Positions 9,275-17,222 of a stretch of 64,000 nt of DNA are shown piece by piece. Position numbers and translations under genes: made by a program. The stretch spans positions 1 through 64,000 of the forward strand of contig NZ_JAGSNF010000013.1 of NCBI RefSeq assembly GCF_018139485.1, written 5' to 3'. The stretch comes from Phycicoccus avicenniae (GTDB taxonomy: Bacteria; Actinomycetota; Actinomycetes; Actinomycetales; Dermatophilaceae). Position 1 is the first letter of the stretch. Each line of letters starts with the position of its first letter. Below the pieces are notes generated by a model. The model was not told the origin of the DNA, did no database searches, and saw only the letters and a program-made list of their open reading frames with translations.

Positions 9275-10816
9275 ATGTTCGGGTTCGACGTCCCCGTCGG
9301 TCTCATCTCCGTCCTCGGGCTCGTGCTCCTCGTCATCCTCACCGGGCTCGTCATCGCCTCCCGGTACCGGGTCGCGGGGCCGAACGAGGCCTTCATCGTC
9401 ACCGGCCGCAAGGGCAACAAGCAGGTGAAGAACCCCGAGACCGGGCAGATCTCCACCGACCTGTCCGGACAGAAGGTCGTCATGGGCGGCGGGGTGTTCG
9501 TCATCCCCTTCGTCCAGCGCCTGCACATCCTCGACCTGTCGAGCCGCCGGATCATGGTCCAGATCCGCGGCGCCGTGTCCGGCCAGGGCGTCAAGCTCAA
9601 CCTCGACGGCGTCGCCATCGTCAAGGTCGGCGGCAACGAGGACTCGATCCGCGCCGCCGCCCAGCGCTTCCTCACCCAGCAGGGCGAGATCGAGACCTTC
9701 ACCCAGGAGACGCTCGCCGGATCCCTGCGCTCGATCGTCGGCTCGCTCACGGTCGAGCAGATCATCCGCGACCGCGCGGCGTTCGCCCAGCGGGTCGCCG
9801 ACGAGTCCGAGTCCTCGCTCACCGGCCAGGGCCTCGTCCTCGACACCTTCCAGATCCAGGACATCACCGACGACGGGTCCTACCTCGCCGACCTCGGGCG
9901 TCCCGAGGCGGCGAAGGTGGGCCAGGTCGCCGCGATCGCCGAGGCCAACGCCCGCCAGGCGGCCGAGCAGGCCCGGATCGCCGCCGAGCAGGAGATCGCC
10001 GTGAGCCAGCGCCAGCTCGCGCTCAAGGAGTCCGAGATCAAGGCCGAGACCGACGCCGCCGCCGCGCAGGCCTCGGCCGCCGGGCCGCTCGCCCAGGCCG
10101 ACCGGGACCAGGCCATCCTCACCGAGCAGGAGAAGGTCGCCGTCCGGCAGGCCGCGCTCAAGGAGCGCCAGCTGGACACCGAGGTCCGCAAGCCGGCCGA
10201 CGCCGAGAGGTACCGCGTCGAGCAGGAGGCCGAGGGCGCCCGCAACGCCGCGATCTACGAGGCCGAGGCCCGCAAGGCCTCGAGCATCGCGAACGCGCAG
10301 GCGGAGGCCGAGGAGGCCCGGCTCACCGGTGAGGCCGAGAAGGCCCGCCGCACGGCACTCGCCGAGGCCGAGGCGACCGAGGGTGCCCGGCGCGGTGAGG
10401 CCGACAAGGCCCTGCGCGTCGCGCAGGCGGAGGCGACCCGCGCCGAGGGCGAGGCGCAGGCCAGCGCCATCCTCGCGACGGGCCAGGCCGAGGCCGAGGC
10501 GATGAACAAGCGCGCCGACGCGTTCGCCCGGTACAACGAGGCCGCGGTGCTCCAGATGCTCGTCGAGGTGCTGCCGCAGGTGGCCCGCGAGGTCGCCGCG
10601 CCGATGGCGGCGATCGACACGCTCACCGTCGTCTCGACCGACGGGGCGGCCGCGCTCCCCCGCCAGGTCACCGACAACCTCACCCAGACGATGGCGATGC
10701 TCAAGAGCACGACCGGTGTCGACGTCCAGGAGCTGCTCGAGCGCTACACCTCCGGCGCCTCGTCGAGCGCGTCGGGCCCACAGGTCGAGCGGACCGGGGC
10801 GGGCGCGTCGGACTGA
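9275..10816 (+). CDS. Flotillin (SPFH domain) membrane scaffold protein
   Basis: A 513-residue flotillin. An N-terminal membrane helix (residues about 8-28, rich in Leu/Val) is followed by the SPFH domain to about 200, including GPNEAFIVTGRKG and GGGVFVIPFVQRLHILDLS. From about 205 to 430 runs a long Ala/Glu/Arg-rich coiled coil with many EAE/AEAR repeats, the flotillin heptad region used for oligomerisation. It is expected to organise membrane microdomains together with the NfeD-like neighbour. Length fits bacterial FloA/FloT-like proteins of the YuaG type. A strong terminator follows it. Confidence 0.92.
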   Translation: MFGFDVPVGLISVLGLVLLVILTGLVIASRYRVAGPNEAFIVTGRKGNKQVKNPETGQISTDLSGQKVVMGGGVFVIPFVQRLHILDLSSRRIMVQIRGAVSGQGVKLNLDGVAIVKVGGNEDSIRAAAQRFLTQQGEIETFTQETLAGSLRSIVGSLTVEQIIRDRAAFAQRVADESESSLTGQGLVLDTFQIQDITDDGSYLADLGRPEAAKVGQVAAIAEANARQAAEQARIAAEQEIAVSQRQLALKESEIKAETDAAAAQASAAGPLAQADRDQAILTEQEKVAVRQAALKERQLDTEVRKPADAERYRVEQEAEGARNAAIYEAEARKASSIANAQAEAEEARLTGEAEKARRTALAEAEATEGARRGEADKALRVAQAEATRAEGEAQASAILATGQAEAEAMNKRADAFARYNEAAVLQMLVEVLPQVAREVAAPMAAIDTLTVVSTDGAAALPRQVTDNLTQTMAMLKSTTGVDVQELLERYTSGASSSASGPQVERTGAGASD

Positions 10817-10835
10817 TCGACCCCACGGGACGAAC

Positions 10836-10873
10836 GAGGGCCCGTCGTGCGCCGGAGCGCACGACGGGCCCTC
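10836..10873 (+). terminator. Strong hairpin terminator after flotillin
   Basis: Perfect 17-base stem (10836-10852 with 10857-10873) and a CGGA loop, 20 bases after the flotillin stop. There is no U-tract, as is common in very GC-rich actinobacteria. Confidence 0.7.
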
Positions 10874-10997
10874 TGCCATCGCCAGACGGGGATCCGCAGC
10901 ACCGGATCCGCGCCTGGTGGGTGTTCGGGGCCCTCGCCGGGACGGATGGGTCCGTGCCCGCCGGACGTTCTGCGACGTCAGGGACCGGGAGCGCGGT

Positions 10998-11040
10998 GTC
11001 CGGCCCGTCGCCCCTGCAGGGATGAGGCGACGGGCCGGAC
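10998..11040. repeat. Second perfect hairpin in the flotillin/CoA-transferase gap
   Basis: Arms 10998-11012 and 11026-11040 pair over 15 bases around a 13-base loop. It is directly followed by CTGGGGGGTGTTCG, which also occurs, diverged, some 40 bases after the first hairpin, suggesting an ancient duplication of a hairpin-containing module. Confidence 0.6.
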
Positions 11041-11107
11041 CTGGGGGGTGTTCGAGGTGCGGCCGGAGACGGATGGGCCTCCCGCGCCGCGGGGCCGGAC
11101 GGATCCT

Positions 11108-11119
11108 GACAACGTTGTC
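11108..11119. promoter_or_regulatory. GACAACGTTGTC palindrome
   Basis: A perfect 12-base palindrome with central CG, resembling LacI-family operator half-site symmetry. The same core recurs at 24601-24612 before the M23 peptidase gene. The binding protein is unknown. Confidence 0.4.
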
Positions 11120-11150
11120 CTCCGTGCGGCCGCCGGAAGTCCGTCTCCCG

Positions 11151-11255
11151 GCGGGACTAGCGTGGTCCTCCCATCCCCTCCTCAGGCGGGGCTGGCGTGG
11201 TCCTCCCATCCCCTCCCGAGGCGGGGCTGGCGTGGCCGTCCCGTCCCCTCCCGAG
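11151..11255 (+). repeat. Three tandem 35-base repeats
   Basis: Units begin at 11151, 11186 and 11221 (GCGGGRCTRGCGTGG then TCCCATCCCCTCC). The second and third differ at only a few positions. The last unit ends within the GAGGAGG ribosome site of the next gene. Confidence 0.8.
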
Positions 11256-11263
11256 GAGGCCCC

Positions 11264-12436
11264 GTGCCCGGACCGCTCGACGGCGTCGTCGTCGTCGACC
11301 TCTCCCGCGCCCTCGCCGGGCCGCACGCGACGATGGTCCTCGCCGACCTCGGGGCCCGGGTCGTCAAGGTCGAGCCGCCGGGCGGGGACGACACCCGCGG
11401 CTGGGGCCCCCCGTTCGCCGGGCCCGACGACGACCCCGTCTCCCCGTACTGGCTTGCCGCGAACCGCAACAAGGAGTCGGTCGTCCTCGACCTGCGCTCC
11501 GACGAGGGCCGGCGCACCCTGACCCGGCTGGTGCGGCACGGCGACGTCCTCGTCGAGAACTTCCGTCCCGGCGTGCTCGACCGGCTGGGCTTCGACGTCG
11601 CGACGCTGCGGGCCCTCAGCCCCCGGCTCGTCGTGCTGTCGATCAGCGGGTTCGGGCACGACGGACCCGAGGGCGGACGGGCCGGCTACGACCAGGTCGC
11701 GCAGGGCGAGGGTGGGCTGATGTCGGTCACCGGGTCCGGCCCGGACGACCCGCAGCGGGTGGGTGTCCCCGTCGCCGACCTCGTCGCGGGGCTGCACGGC
11801 GCGCTCGGCGTCGCCGCCGCCCTGCGCGAGCGGGAGGTGACCGGCCGCGGCCGCGTCGTGCGCACCTCGCTGCTCGCCGCGGCCGTGGGCCTGCACGCGT
11901 TCCAGGGCACCGCGTACACCGTGACCGGCCAGGTCCCCCGGGCGCGCGGCAACCACCACCCGACCCTCGCCCCGTACGGGCTCTTCCGGGCGGCCGACGG
12001 CCCGGTCCAGGTCGCCATCGGCTCAGCCCGCCTGTGGGACCGGTTCGCGGCCGCCTTCGGCCTCGACGCCGCCGACCCACGGCTCGCGACGAACACCGAC
12101 CGGGTCGTCCACCACGCCCACCTCGTCGAGGTCGTCGAGGCCGCCTTCGCCGCGTGGACCGCGGACGCCCTCCTCGACCGGCTCGACGAGCTCGGCGTCC
12201 CGGCCGGGCGGGTCCGCACGATGGACGAGGTCTACGACTGGGAGCAGACCCGCAGCCAGGGGCTCGTCGTCGAGGTCGACCACCCCGTGCTCGGTCCGAC
12301 CGAGCTGCCCGGCCCCCCGCTCCGCTTCGACGAGGACGGCCGCGGCGGCCGCACGCGGCACGAGCCGCCCCCACGGCTCGACGCCCACGGCGCCTCGGTG
12401 CGCGCCTGGCTCGACGCGATGGACGAGGGCGGCTGA
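11264..12436 (+). CDS. CaiB/BaiF-type (class III) CoA-transferase
   Basis: A 390-residue family III CoA-transferase. Features are the N-terminal GVVVVDLSRALAGP, ADLGARVVKVEPPGGDDTR, the NRNKESVVLDLRSDEG segment and the predicted catalytic aspartate Asp172 in VPVADLVAGLHG. Such enzymes move CoA between a donor thioester and a carboxylic acid such as carnitine, oxalate, bile acids or succinate; specificity is not readable here. The GTG start is chosen because GAGGAGG precedes it and the family N terminus begins there; the open frame upstream is repeat sequence. It ends 25 bases from a convergent permease gene. Confidence 0.88.
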   Translation: MPGPLDGVVVVDLSRALAGPHATMVLADLGARVVKVEPPGGDDTRGWGPPFAGPDDDPVSPYWLAANRNKESVVLDLRSDEGRRTLTRLVRHGDVLVENFRPGVLDRLGFDVATLRALSPRLVVLSISGFGHDGPEGGRAGYDQVAQGEGGLMSVTGSGPDDPQRVGVPVADLVAGLHGALGVAAALREREVTGRGRVVRTSLLAAAVGLHAFQGTAYTVTGQVPRARGNHHPTLAPYGLFRAADGPVQVAIGSARLWDRFAAAFGLDAADPRLATNTDRVVHHAHLVEVVEAAFAAWTADALLDRLDELGVPAGRVRTMDEVYDWEQTRSQGLVVEVDHPVLGPTELPGPPLRFDEDGRGGRTRHEPPPRLDAHGASVRAWLDAMDEGG

Positions 12437-12461
12437 CCCGCCGCCGTCGGAGTGGGTGCCG

Positions 12462-13409
12462 TCAGCCCCGACCGGCGACGGCGAGGGCGTCGTCCGCCCG
12501 GTCCGGGGCCTTCACCGAGGGTCGGTCGCTGCGCTGCTCGTTGAGCGCGAGCGCGACGACCGAGGCGAGCACGACGACGAACCCGAGCCACTGGGTCGGC
12601 TCGGGGCGGGCCCCGAGGGCCACGACGCCGACGAGGGCCGCCGACAGCGGGAAGGCGAGCTCGGCGAGCGTGGCCCGGGACGCGGGGGTCCGGCCCAGCG
12701 CCCGGTAGTACAGGACGAGGGCGAGCAGCCCGGGGACGAGGGCGAGCAGGAGGATGTTGACGACGGCGTCCGACCCGAGCGCGAGCGGGGTGGAGGTGAC
12801 CCCGGCGAGCACCGCGAGGGTGACGAGGCCGACCGCGAACCGGAGGGCGGTGAGGTCGGAGAAGCGCAGCTCGGCGCTCGCCGCCCGCCCGAGCACGGTC
12901 CCCCCGGCCCACAGCGCCGCGGCACCCACCGCCAGCAGCGCCCCGGTCGCGGACGACACCCCGACCCCGAGCGGGTCCGGGAAGGCGAGCAGCCACGCCC
13001 CGACGAGCGCCGGACCGGCGAAGACGAGGTAGCGCGGACGCAGCCGCTCACCGAGGAGCAGGGCCGCGAGCGCGATGGCGATGAGCGGCTGGAGCTTCTG
13101 GAGCACCTGCGGGGTGATCGGGTCCCCGACCCGGAAGGCCATCGTGAAGAGGGTCGTCGCGAGCGCCGAGGAGCCCGCCCCGATGACGAGGACGCTGACC
13201 CTCGTGCGGACGGACGCGACGAGCACCCGGCGCACCGCGGGGAGCAGCCACGGCAGGGTGAGCGCGACGAGCACGAGGTGCTCCCAGAAGACGACGGCGA
13301 GGGAGGGGTACTCGCGCGCCAGCGGCTCGCGCCACAGCGAGGACAGCCCCCAGAGGGAGGCCGCGACGGCGACGAGCCAGGTGCGGTCGGCACCGGTGCT
13401 GCGGGACAT
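12462..13409 (-). CDS. DMT-superfamily (EamA) permease
   Basis: A 315-residue membrane protein with ten predicted helices in two EamA repeats, each closing with a conserved segment (LLLGERLRPRYLVFAG and LGARPEPTQWLGFVVVL). This is the usual drug/metabolite exporter size. The ATG at 13409 has AAAGGA before it and replaces a longer frame lacking a ribosome site. It lies 45 bases downstream of the ABC ATPase on the same strand, so it may be the last gene of that operon, but a transport substrate cannot be assigned. Confidence 0.82.
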   Translation of the reverse strand: MSRSTGADRTWLVAVAASLWGLSSLWREPLAREYPSLAVVFWEHLVLVALTLPWLLPAVRRVLVASVRTRVSVLVIGAGSSALATTLFTMAFRVGDPITPQVLQKLQPLIAIALAALLLGERLRPRYLVFAGPALVGAWLLAFPDPLGVGVSSATGALLAVGAAALWAGGTVLGRAASAELRFSDLTALRFAVGLVTLAVLAGVTSTPLALGSDAVVNILLLALVPGLLALVLYYRALGRTPASRATLAELAFPLSAALVGVVALGARPEPTQWLGFVVVLASVVALALNEQRSDRPSVKAPDRADDALAVAGRG

Positions 13410-13454
13410 GGAGGTCCTTTCGCCCGAGCGCCGCCGGGGCGGCACACGGTCGGG

Positions 13455-14249
13455 TCAGGCCGAGCGGTCCGGCTCGGTTCCGTTGATGGCGTGGCGGACG
13501 GTGTCGACGAGCTCGCCGAAGGCCGGCAGGGCCCGCAGCTCCTCGGCGTCCAGGGTGTGCCCGGGGGTGGAGAACACGGCGGGCTCGTCGAGGACGATCC
13601 GCCCCGGGCGCGGGCTCATCACCATGACCCGGTTGCCCAGGAAGACCGCCTCGTCGACGCTGTGGGTGATGAACAGGACCGTACTGCCCGTCGCCCGCCA
13701 GATCTCGAGCAGCTCGTCCTGCAGCCGCTCGCGGGTCAGGGCGTCCAGGGCGCCGAACGGCTCGTCCATGAGGATGATCTCGGGGTCGTTCGTCAGCACC
13801 CGGGCGATCTGGCAGCGCTGCTGCATCCCGCCGGACAGCTCGTAGGGTCGGCGCTCGGCGAAGTCCGCGAGTCCCACCATCTCGAGGAACCGTCCCGCCT
13901 GCTCGCGTCGCTCGCGCTTGGCGACACCGCGCAGCCGCGGGCCCAGCTCGACGTTCTCGCGGACCGTCATCCACGGGTAGAGCATCGGCTGCTGGAAGAC
14001 GACGCCGCGCTCGGCCGACGGCTTGGTGACCACCTCGCCGCCCACCCGGATCGAGCCCTCGGACGGCTGCATGAACCCGGCGATGAGCCGCAGCAACGTC
14101 GTCTTGCCGCACCCCGACGGACCGGCGAGGCAGACGAACTGCCCCGGCTCGATCGTCAGGTCGATGCGGTCGAGGGCCCGGACGCCGTCGTCGCCGGTGT
14201 CGAACGTGTGCGCCAGGTCCGCGATCCGCACCTCGCGGTCGTGGCTCAC
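13455..14249 (-). CDS. ABC transporter ATPase, taurine/sulfonate/nitrate type
   Basis: A 264-residue ATPase of the TauB/SsuB/NrtD group. Walker A GPSGCGKTT, Q-loop in GVVFQQPMLYPWMT, signature LSGGMQQR, Walker B IILMDEPFGALD and the H-loop FITHSVDEA are all intact. It starts with GTG, and that start overlaps the stop of the binding-protein gene by four bases (GTGA), showing translational coupling. With the binding lipoprotein and permease it forms a complete importer. Confidence 0.92.
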   Translation of the reverse strand: MSHDREVRIADLAHTFDTGDDGVRALDRIDLTIEPGQFVCLAGPSGCGKTTLLRLIAGFMQPSEGSIRVGGEVVTKPSAERGVVFQQPMLYPWMTVRENVELGPRLRGVAKRERREQAGRFLEMVGLADFAERRPYELSGGMQQRCQIARVLTNDPEIILMDEPFGALDALTRERLQDELLEIWRATGSTVLFITHSVDEAVFLGNRVMVMSPRPGRIVLDEPAVFSTPGHTLDAEELRALPAFGELVDTVRHAINGTEPDRSA

Positions 14250-15310
14250 TGCGCCGCGCCCTCCGCCGGGGTCGCGTCGACGCCCTCGGCGTAGACCTGG
14301 GGGTCGGCGACGGCCTCGATGCCGCCCTGGCTGAGCAGGAAGTCCGCGGTCGTCGCGAGGTCCTCGGCCATCTTGCCGCCGAGGGCGTCCGGACCGGCCT
14401 GCTGCTCGGCGCGCAGGTACTCGTAGCCCTCGAAGAGCTCCTGGGCCTCCTCGACCGACACGCCGATCTCCGCCGCGATGCTCACCGCCGCCGTGGCCGG
14501 GTCGTCCTGGAGGATCCCGACGGCGTGGTCCTGGGCCCTGGCCCACTGCACCATGAACTCCGGGTTCTCCTCGACGAAGGAGTCCAGCGCCGTCCCGAGG
14601 TCGTACGTCGGCTTGCCCGCCTCCGCGGTGTCGGCGCTGCTGAGGACGATCTCACCGTCGTCGGCGAGCAGCTCGGACAGGACCGGGTTCCACACCCACG
14701 CGGCGTCGATCTCGCCGCCCTGCCACGCGGCCGGCATGTTCTCGGGGGCGAGGTTGATGAGGTCGACGTCCTCGGCCTCGGACATGTCCGCGTCCTGGAG
14801 GGCCTGGAGCAGTGAGTAGTGCGCGGTCGAGCCGAACGGCACCGCGATCGAGCTGCCCTCGAGACCCTCGAGGTCGTCGGCGGCGCCGCCACGGACGACG
14901 AGGGACTCCGCGGCGCCGATGACGTCGTGGACCCACACGACGGAGATCGGCAGCTGCAGCGGCTCCGAGAGCGACTGCGTCGCGGGCGAGGAGCCCATGA
15001 GGCCGATGTCGATGCTCGGGTCGCCGTACGCCTGGACGACGTCGGCGCCCGAGGCGAAGCTCGTCCACTGGACGTCGGCGTTCGGCATGCACGCCTCGAG
15101 CAGCCCGAGGTCCTTGACGAGGAGGTCGCCGTTCGGGATGTTCTGGTACCCGATCCGGGCCATCGTCTCGATGGACTCGTCGGCCTCCCAGGGGCACTCG
15201 GTGCCCTCGGCGCCGGTCGAGGACCGGCCGGACTCCACGCAGCCACCGAGGGCGAGGGCGGCGACGAGGGCGGTGGTCGCGCTCGCGAGGAAGGTCGTGC
15301 GTCGCGTCAT
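14246..15310 (-). CDS. ABC transporter substrate-binding lipoprotein (TauA/SsuA-like)
   Basis: A 354-residue lipoprotein. The signal sequence ends in LGGC with Cys24 as the lipidation site. The mature part is a type II periplasmic-binding fold of the NMT1/TauA class (MARIGYQNIPNGDLLVKDLG; GADVVQAYGDPSIDIGLMGS; AAWQGGEIDAAWVWNPV). It should capture the substrate outside the membrane for the downstream ATPase and upstream permease. Taurine or an alkanesulfonate is the likeliest ligand by family, but no desulfonation enzyme (ssuD, tauD) lies nearby, so the ligand is open. Confidence 0.88.
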   Translation of the reverse strand: MTRRTTFLASATTALVAALALGGCVESGRSSTGAEGTECPWEADESIETMARIGYQNIPNGDLLVKDLGLLEACMPNADVQWTSFASGADVVQAYGDPSIDIGLMGSSPATQSLSEPLQLPISVVWVHDVIGAAESLVVRGGAADDLEGLEGSSIAVPFGSTAHYSLLQALQDADMSEAEDVDLINLAPENMPAAWQGGEIDAAWVWNPVLSELLADDGEIVLSSADTAEAGKPTYDLGTALDSFVEENPEFMVQWARAQDHAVGILQDDPATAAVSIAAEIGVSVEEAQELFEGYEYLRAEQQAGPDALGGKMAEDLATTADFLLSQGGIEAVADPQVYAEGVDATPAEGAAQ

Positions 15311-15343
15311 GTCGGTTCTCTTCCGTGGGGGGTCGGGACGGGG

Positions 15344-16228
15344 TCAGGCCTTGCCGTGCCAGGGCACGAGCACGGACTCCAGGAGCTTGATGCCGGCGTC
15401 GAGCGCCAGGGCCGCGAGGCCGATGACGATGATGCAGGCGATGGTGAGCGGGGTGTCCAGCTGGGTGCCGGACAGGTAGGCGAGGCCGCCGATGCCGGGG
15501 ATGCCGTTGTTGAGCTCGGCGGCGACGACGGTCGTCCACGCGAAGCCGGTCGCGACCCGGATGCCCGTGATGACCTGGGGCAGCGTCGCCGGGAGCATGA
15601 CGACGGTGAGGGCCTGGCGGCGGTTCGCCCCGAGGCTGAGCACGGCGTTGACCATGTCCTCGCGCACGCCGCGGACCGCGCCGATCGTCGCGAGGGTGAT
15701 CGGCGGGAAGGCCGCGAGGAAGAGCAGCCAGTTCTTCGAGGTGTCCCCGATGCCGAACCACACGATGAGCAGGCCGATGTAGCCGAGCGGCGGCAGGGCG
15801 CGCAGGAAGTTGAGGTAGGGCTCGAGGACGATGCCGACCCACCGGACCGTCGCCATGACGAGGCCGAGCGGGATGCCGACGAGGATCGCCGCGCCGACGC
15901 CGATCCCGATCCGCTGCAGGCTCGCGACGAGGTGCTCCCACAGGTAGTAGTTCTGCTCGCCGCGGACCATCCGGTCCACGCCCTCGGCCACGGGGTGGAC
16001 GCTGTTGGCCTCGAGGAAGGCGGCCCACACCGACCCCGGGGACGGCAGGTACAGGGGACGCACGAGGCCGACGGCCGTGACGAGCCACCACAGCAGCAGC
16101 GTCGCCGCCAGGACGACCCCGCGGATGACCCACGGGTTCGACCCGAGGGACGGGCGCGGCGGGGACGACCGGGGTCGCGCCGCGGTGGCCGTCCCGGCTC
16201 CGGAGCCGCCCGGGCTGGCGTCGGTCAT
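15344..16228 (-). CDS. ABC transporter permease (TauC/SsuC-like)
   Basis: A 294-residue inner-membrane permease with about six helices and the BPD-transport EAA-type loop (GANRRQALTVVMLPATLPQVITGIR). The N-terminal 40 residues are Gly/Pro/Arg-rich and cytoplasmic. The start has GCAGGAG upstream. It is the first gene of the operon permease - binding protein - ATPase and is divergent from the FNT channel gene with 167 bases between the two starts; no clear operator is seen there. Confidence 0.9.
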   Translation of the reverse strand: MTDASPGGSGAGTATAARPRSSPPRPSLGSNPWVIRGVVLAATLLLWWLVTAVGLVRPLYLPSPGSVWAAFLEANSVHPVAEGVDRMVRGEQNYYLWEHLVASLQRIGIGVGAAILVGIPLGLVMATVRWVGIVLEPYLNFLRALPPLGYIGLLIVWFGIGDTSKNWLLFLAAFPPITLATIGAVRGVREDMVNAVLSLGANRRQALTVVMLPATLPQVITGIRVATGFAWTTVVAAELNNGIPGIGGLAYLSGTQLDTPLTIACIIVIGLAALALDAGIKLLESVLVPWHGKA

Positions 16229-16382
16229 CTGCTCTCCTGCGGGTCCGTCGCCGGCGCGACATGGTCCGTGTCTGCGGCGACGCTAGCGCAGGTGCCCGAC
16301 ATCGGTCGCCCCTGCCCCGTCCGCCGCGCCGCGCCGGCCCGGCGTCCGCGCAGGTCGGGGGTCGTCCGCGTCCCCGATGGCC

Positions 16383-16388
16383 TAGCGT
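16383..16388 (+). promoter_or_regulatory. Leaderless -10 element of the FNT gene
   Basis: TAGCGT ends seven bases before the ATG at 16396; there is no ribosome site between them. Confidence 0.5.
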
Positions 16389-16395
16389 TCGTCGC

Positions 16396-17202
16396 ATGAC
16401 GAGGAACGGGCAGCGGAGCGCCGACGACCAGCCCGAGGAGGAGATCGACGAGACCTTCGAACGGCTGCTCGAGGAGGGCACCGACCGGCTGTCCCGCCCG
16501 CTGCGGGCCCTCGTGGCGACCGGCCTGCTCGGCGGCATCGACGTCGGCGTCGGCATCCTCGCCTACTACCTCGTCAAGGACGCGACGGGCGACCAGGTCC
16601 TCGCCGGCATCGCGTTCTCCGTGGGCTTCGTCGCCCTCCTGCTCGCGCACAGCGAGCTGTTCACCGAGAACTTCCTCGTCCCGGTGACCGCGGTCATCGC
16701 CGAGAAGGGGCCCTACCTCGCGCTCGTCCGGCTGTGGGCGGTGACCCTCGTGACGAACATCGCCGGCGGGGCGCTCGTCGTCGCGGTGATCCTCACGGCC
16801 CGGCCGGACCTGGAGGAGGTCGCCCGGACGACCGGGGAGCACTACGAGAACCTCGGCGTCAGCCTGCGCAGCTTCCTCCTCGCCGTGCTCGCCGGGCTCG
16901 TCATCACCCTCATGACCCGGATGCAGCACGCGACCGAGTCCCTCGGCGTGCGCATCGTGCCCGCGATCCTCATGGGCTCGCTCCTCGTCGGGGCCGAGCT
17001 CTTCCACTGCGTCCTCGACGAGATCTTCATGATCGGCGCGGCCGTCGTCGGCTCGGACATCTCGATCGCCTCGTTCCTCACCGCGCTCGTGTGGTCCGCG
17101 GCCGGGAACATGGTCGGCGGGATCGGGTTCGTCACCTTCCTGCGGCTGCTGCGGACCGCGCCGAAGGTCGAGCAGGAGCGCGAGACGTCCTCGCCCTCCT
17201 GA
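16396..17202 (+). CDS. Formate/nitrite transporter (FNT) family channel
   Basis: A 268-residue membrane protein with six predicted helices in the FNT arrangement (VATGLLGGIDVGVGILAYY; AHSELFTENFLVPV; NIAGGALV; AELFHCVLDEIFMIGA; AAGNMVGGIGFVT). The paired re-entrant GxxxN/H-type motifs match the group of YfdC-like FNT proteins rather than classical FocA. The N terminus is acidic (DDQPEEEIDETFERLLEEG). It conducts small anions; neighbouring genes do not specify which. The ATG is placed by the TAGCGT hexamer seven bases upstream. Confidence 0.8.
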   Translation: MTRNGQRSADDQPEEEIDETFERLLEEGTDRLSRPLRALVATGLLGGIDVGVGILAYYLVKDATGDQVLAGIAFSVGFVALLLAHSELFTENFLVPVTAVIAEKGPYLALVRLWAVTLVTNIAGGALVVAVILTARPDLEEVARTTGEHYENLGVSLRSFLLAVLAGLVITLMTRMQHATESLGVRIVPAILMGSLLVGAELFHCVLDEIFMIGAAVVGSDISIASFLTALVWSAAGNMVGGIGFVTFLRLLRTAPKVEQERETSSPS

Positions 17203-17222
17203 GCCCCGGCGCACGCCCGCGG

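Larger units (their letters stand above)
10817..11263. other. 447-base intergenic region built of hairpins and repeats
   Basis: No gene is convincing here. In order it holds the flotillin terminator, a second 15-base hairpin, a duplicated stretch (CTGG-GGGTGTTCG ... GACGGATGGG at about 10913-10950 and 11040-11078), a GACAACGTTGTC palindrome, and three tandem 35-base units that run into the ribosome site of the CoA-transferase gene. Confidence 0.7.

Noticed and set aside
11151-11255. A small CRISPR array
   Set aside because: The 35-base units are directly adjacent with no spacers, and no cas genes are near.
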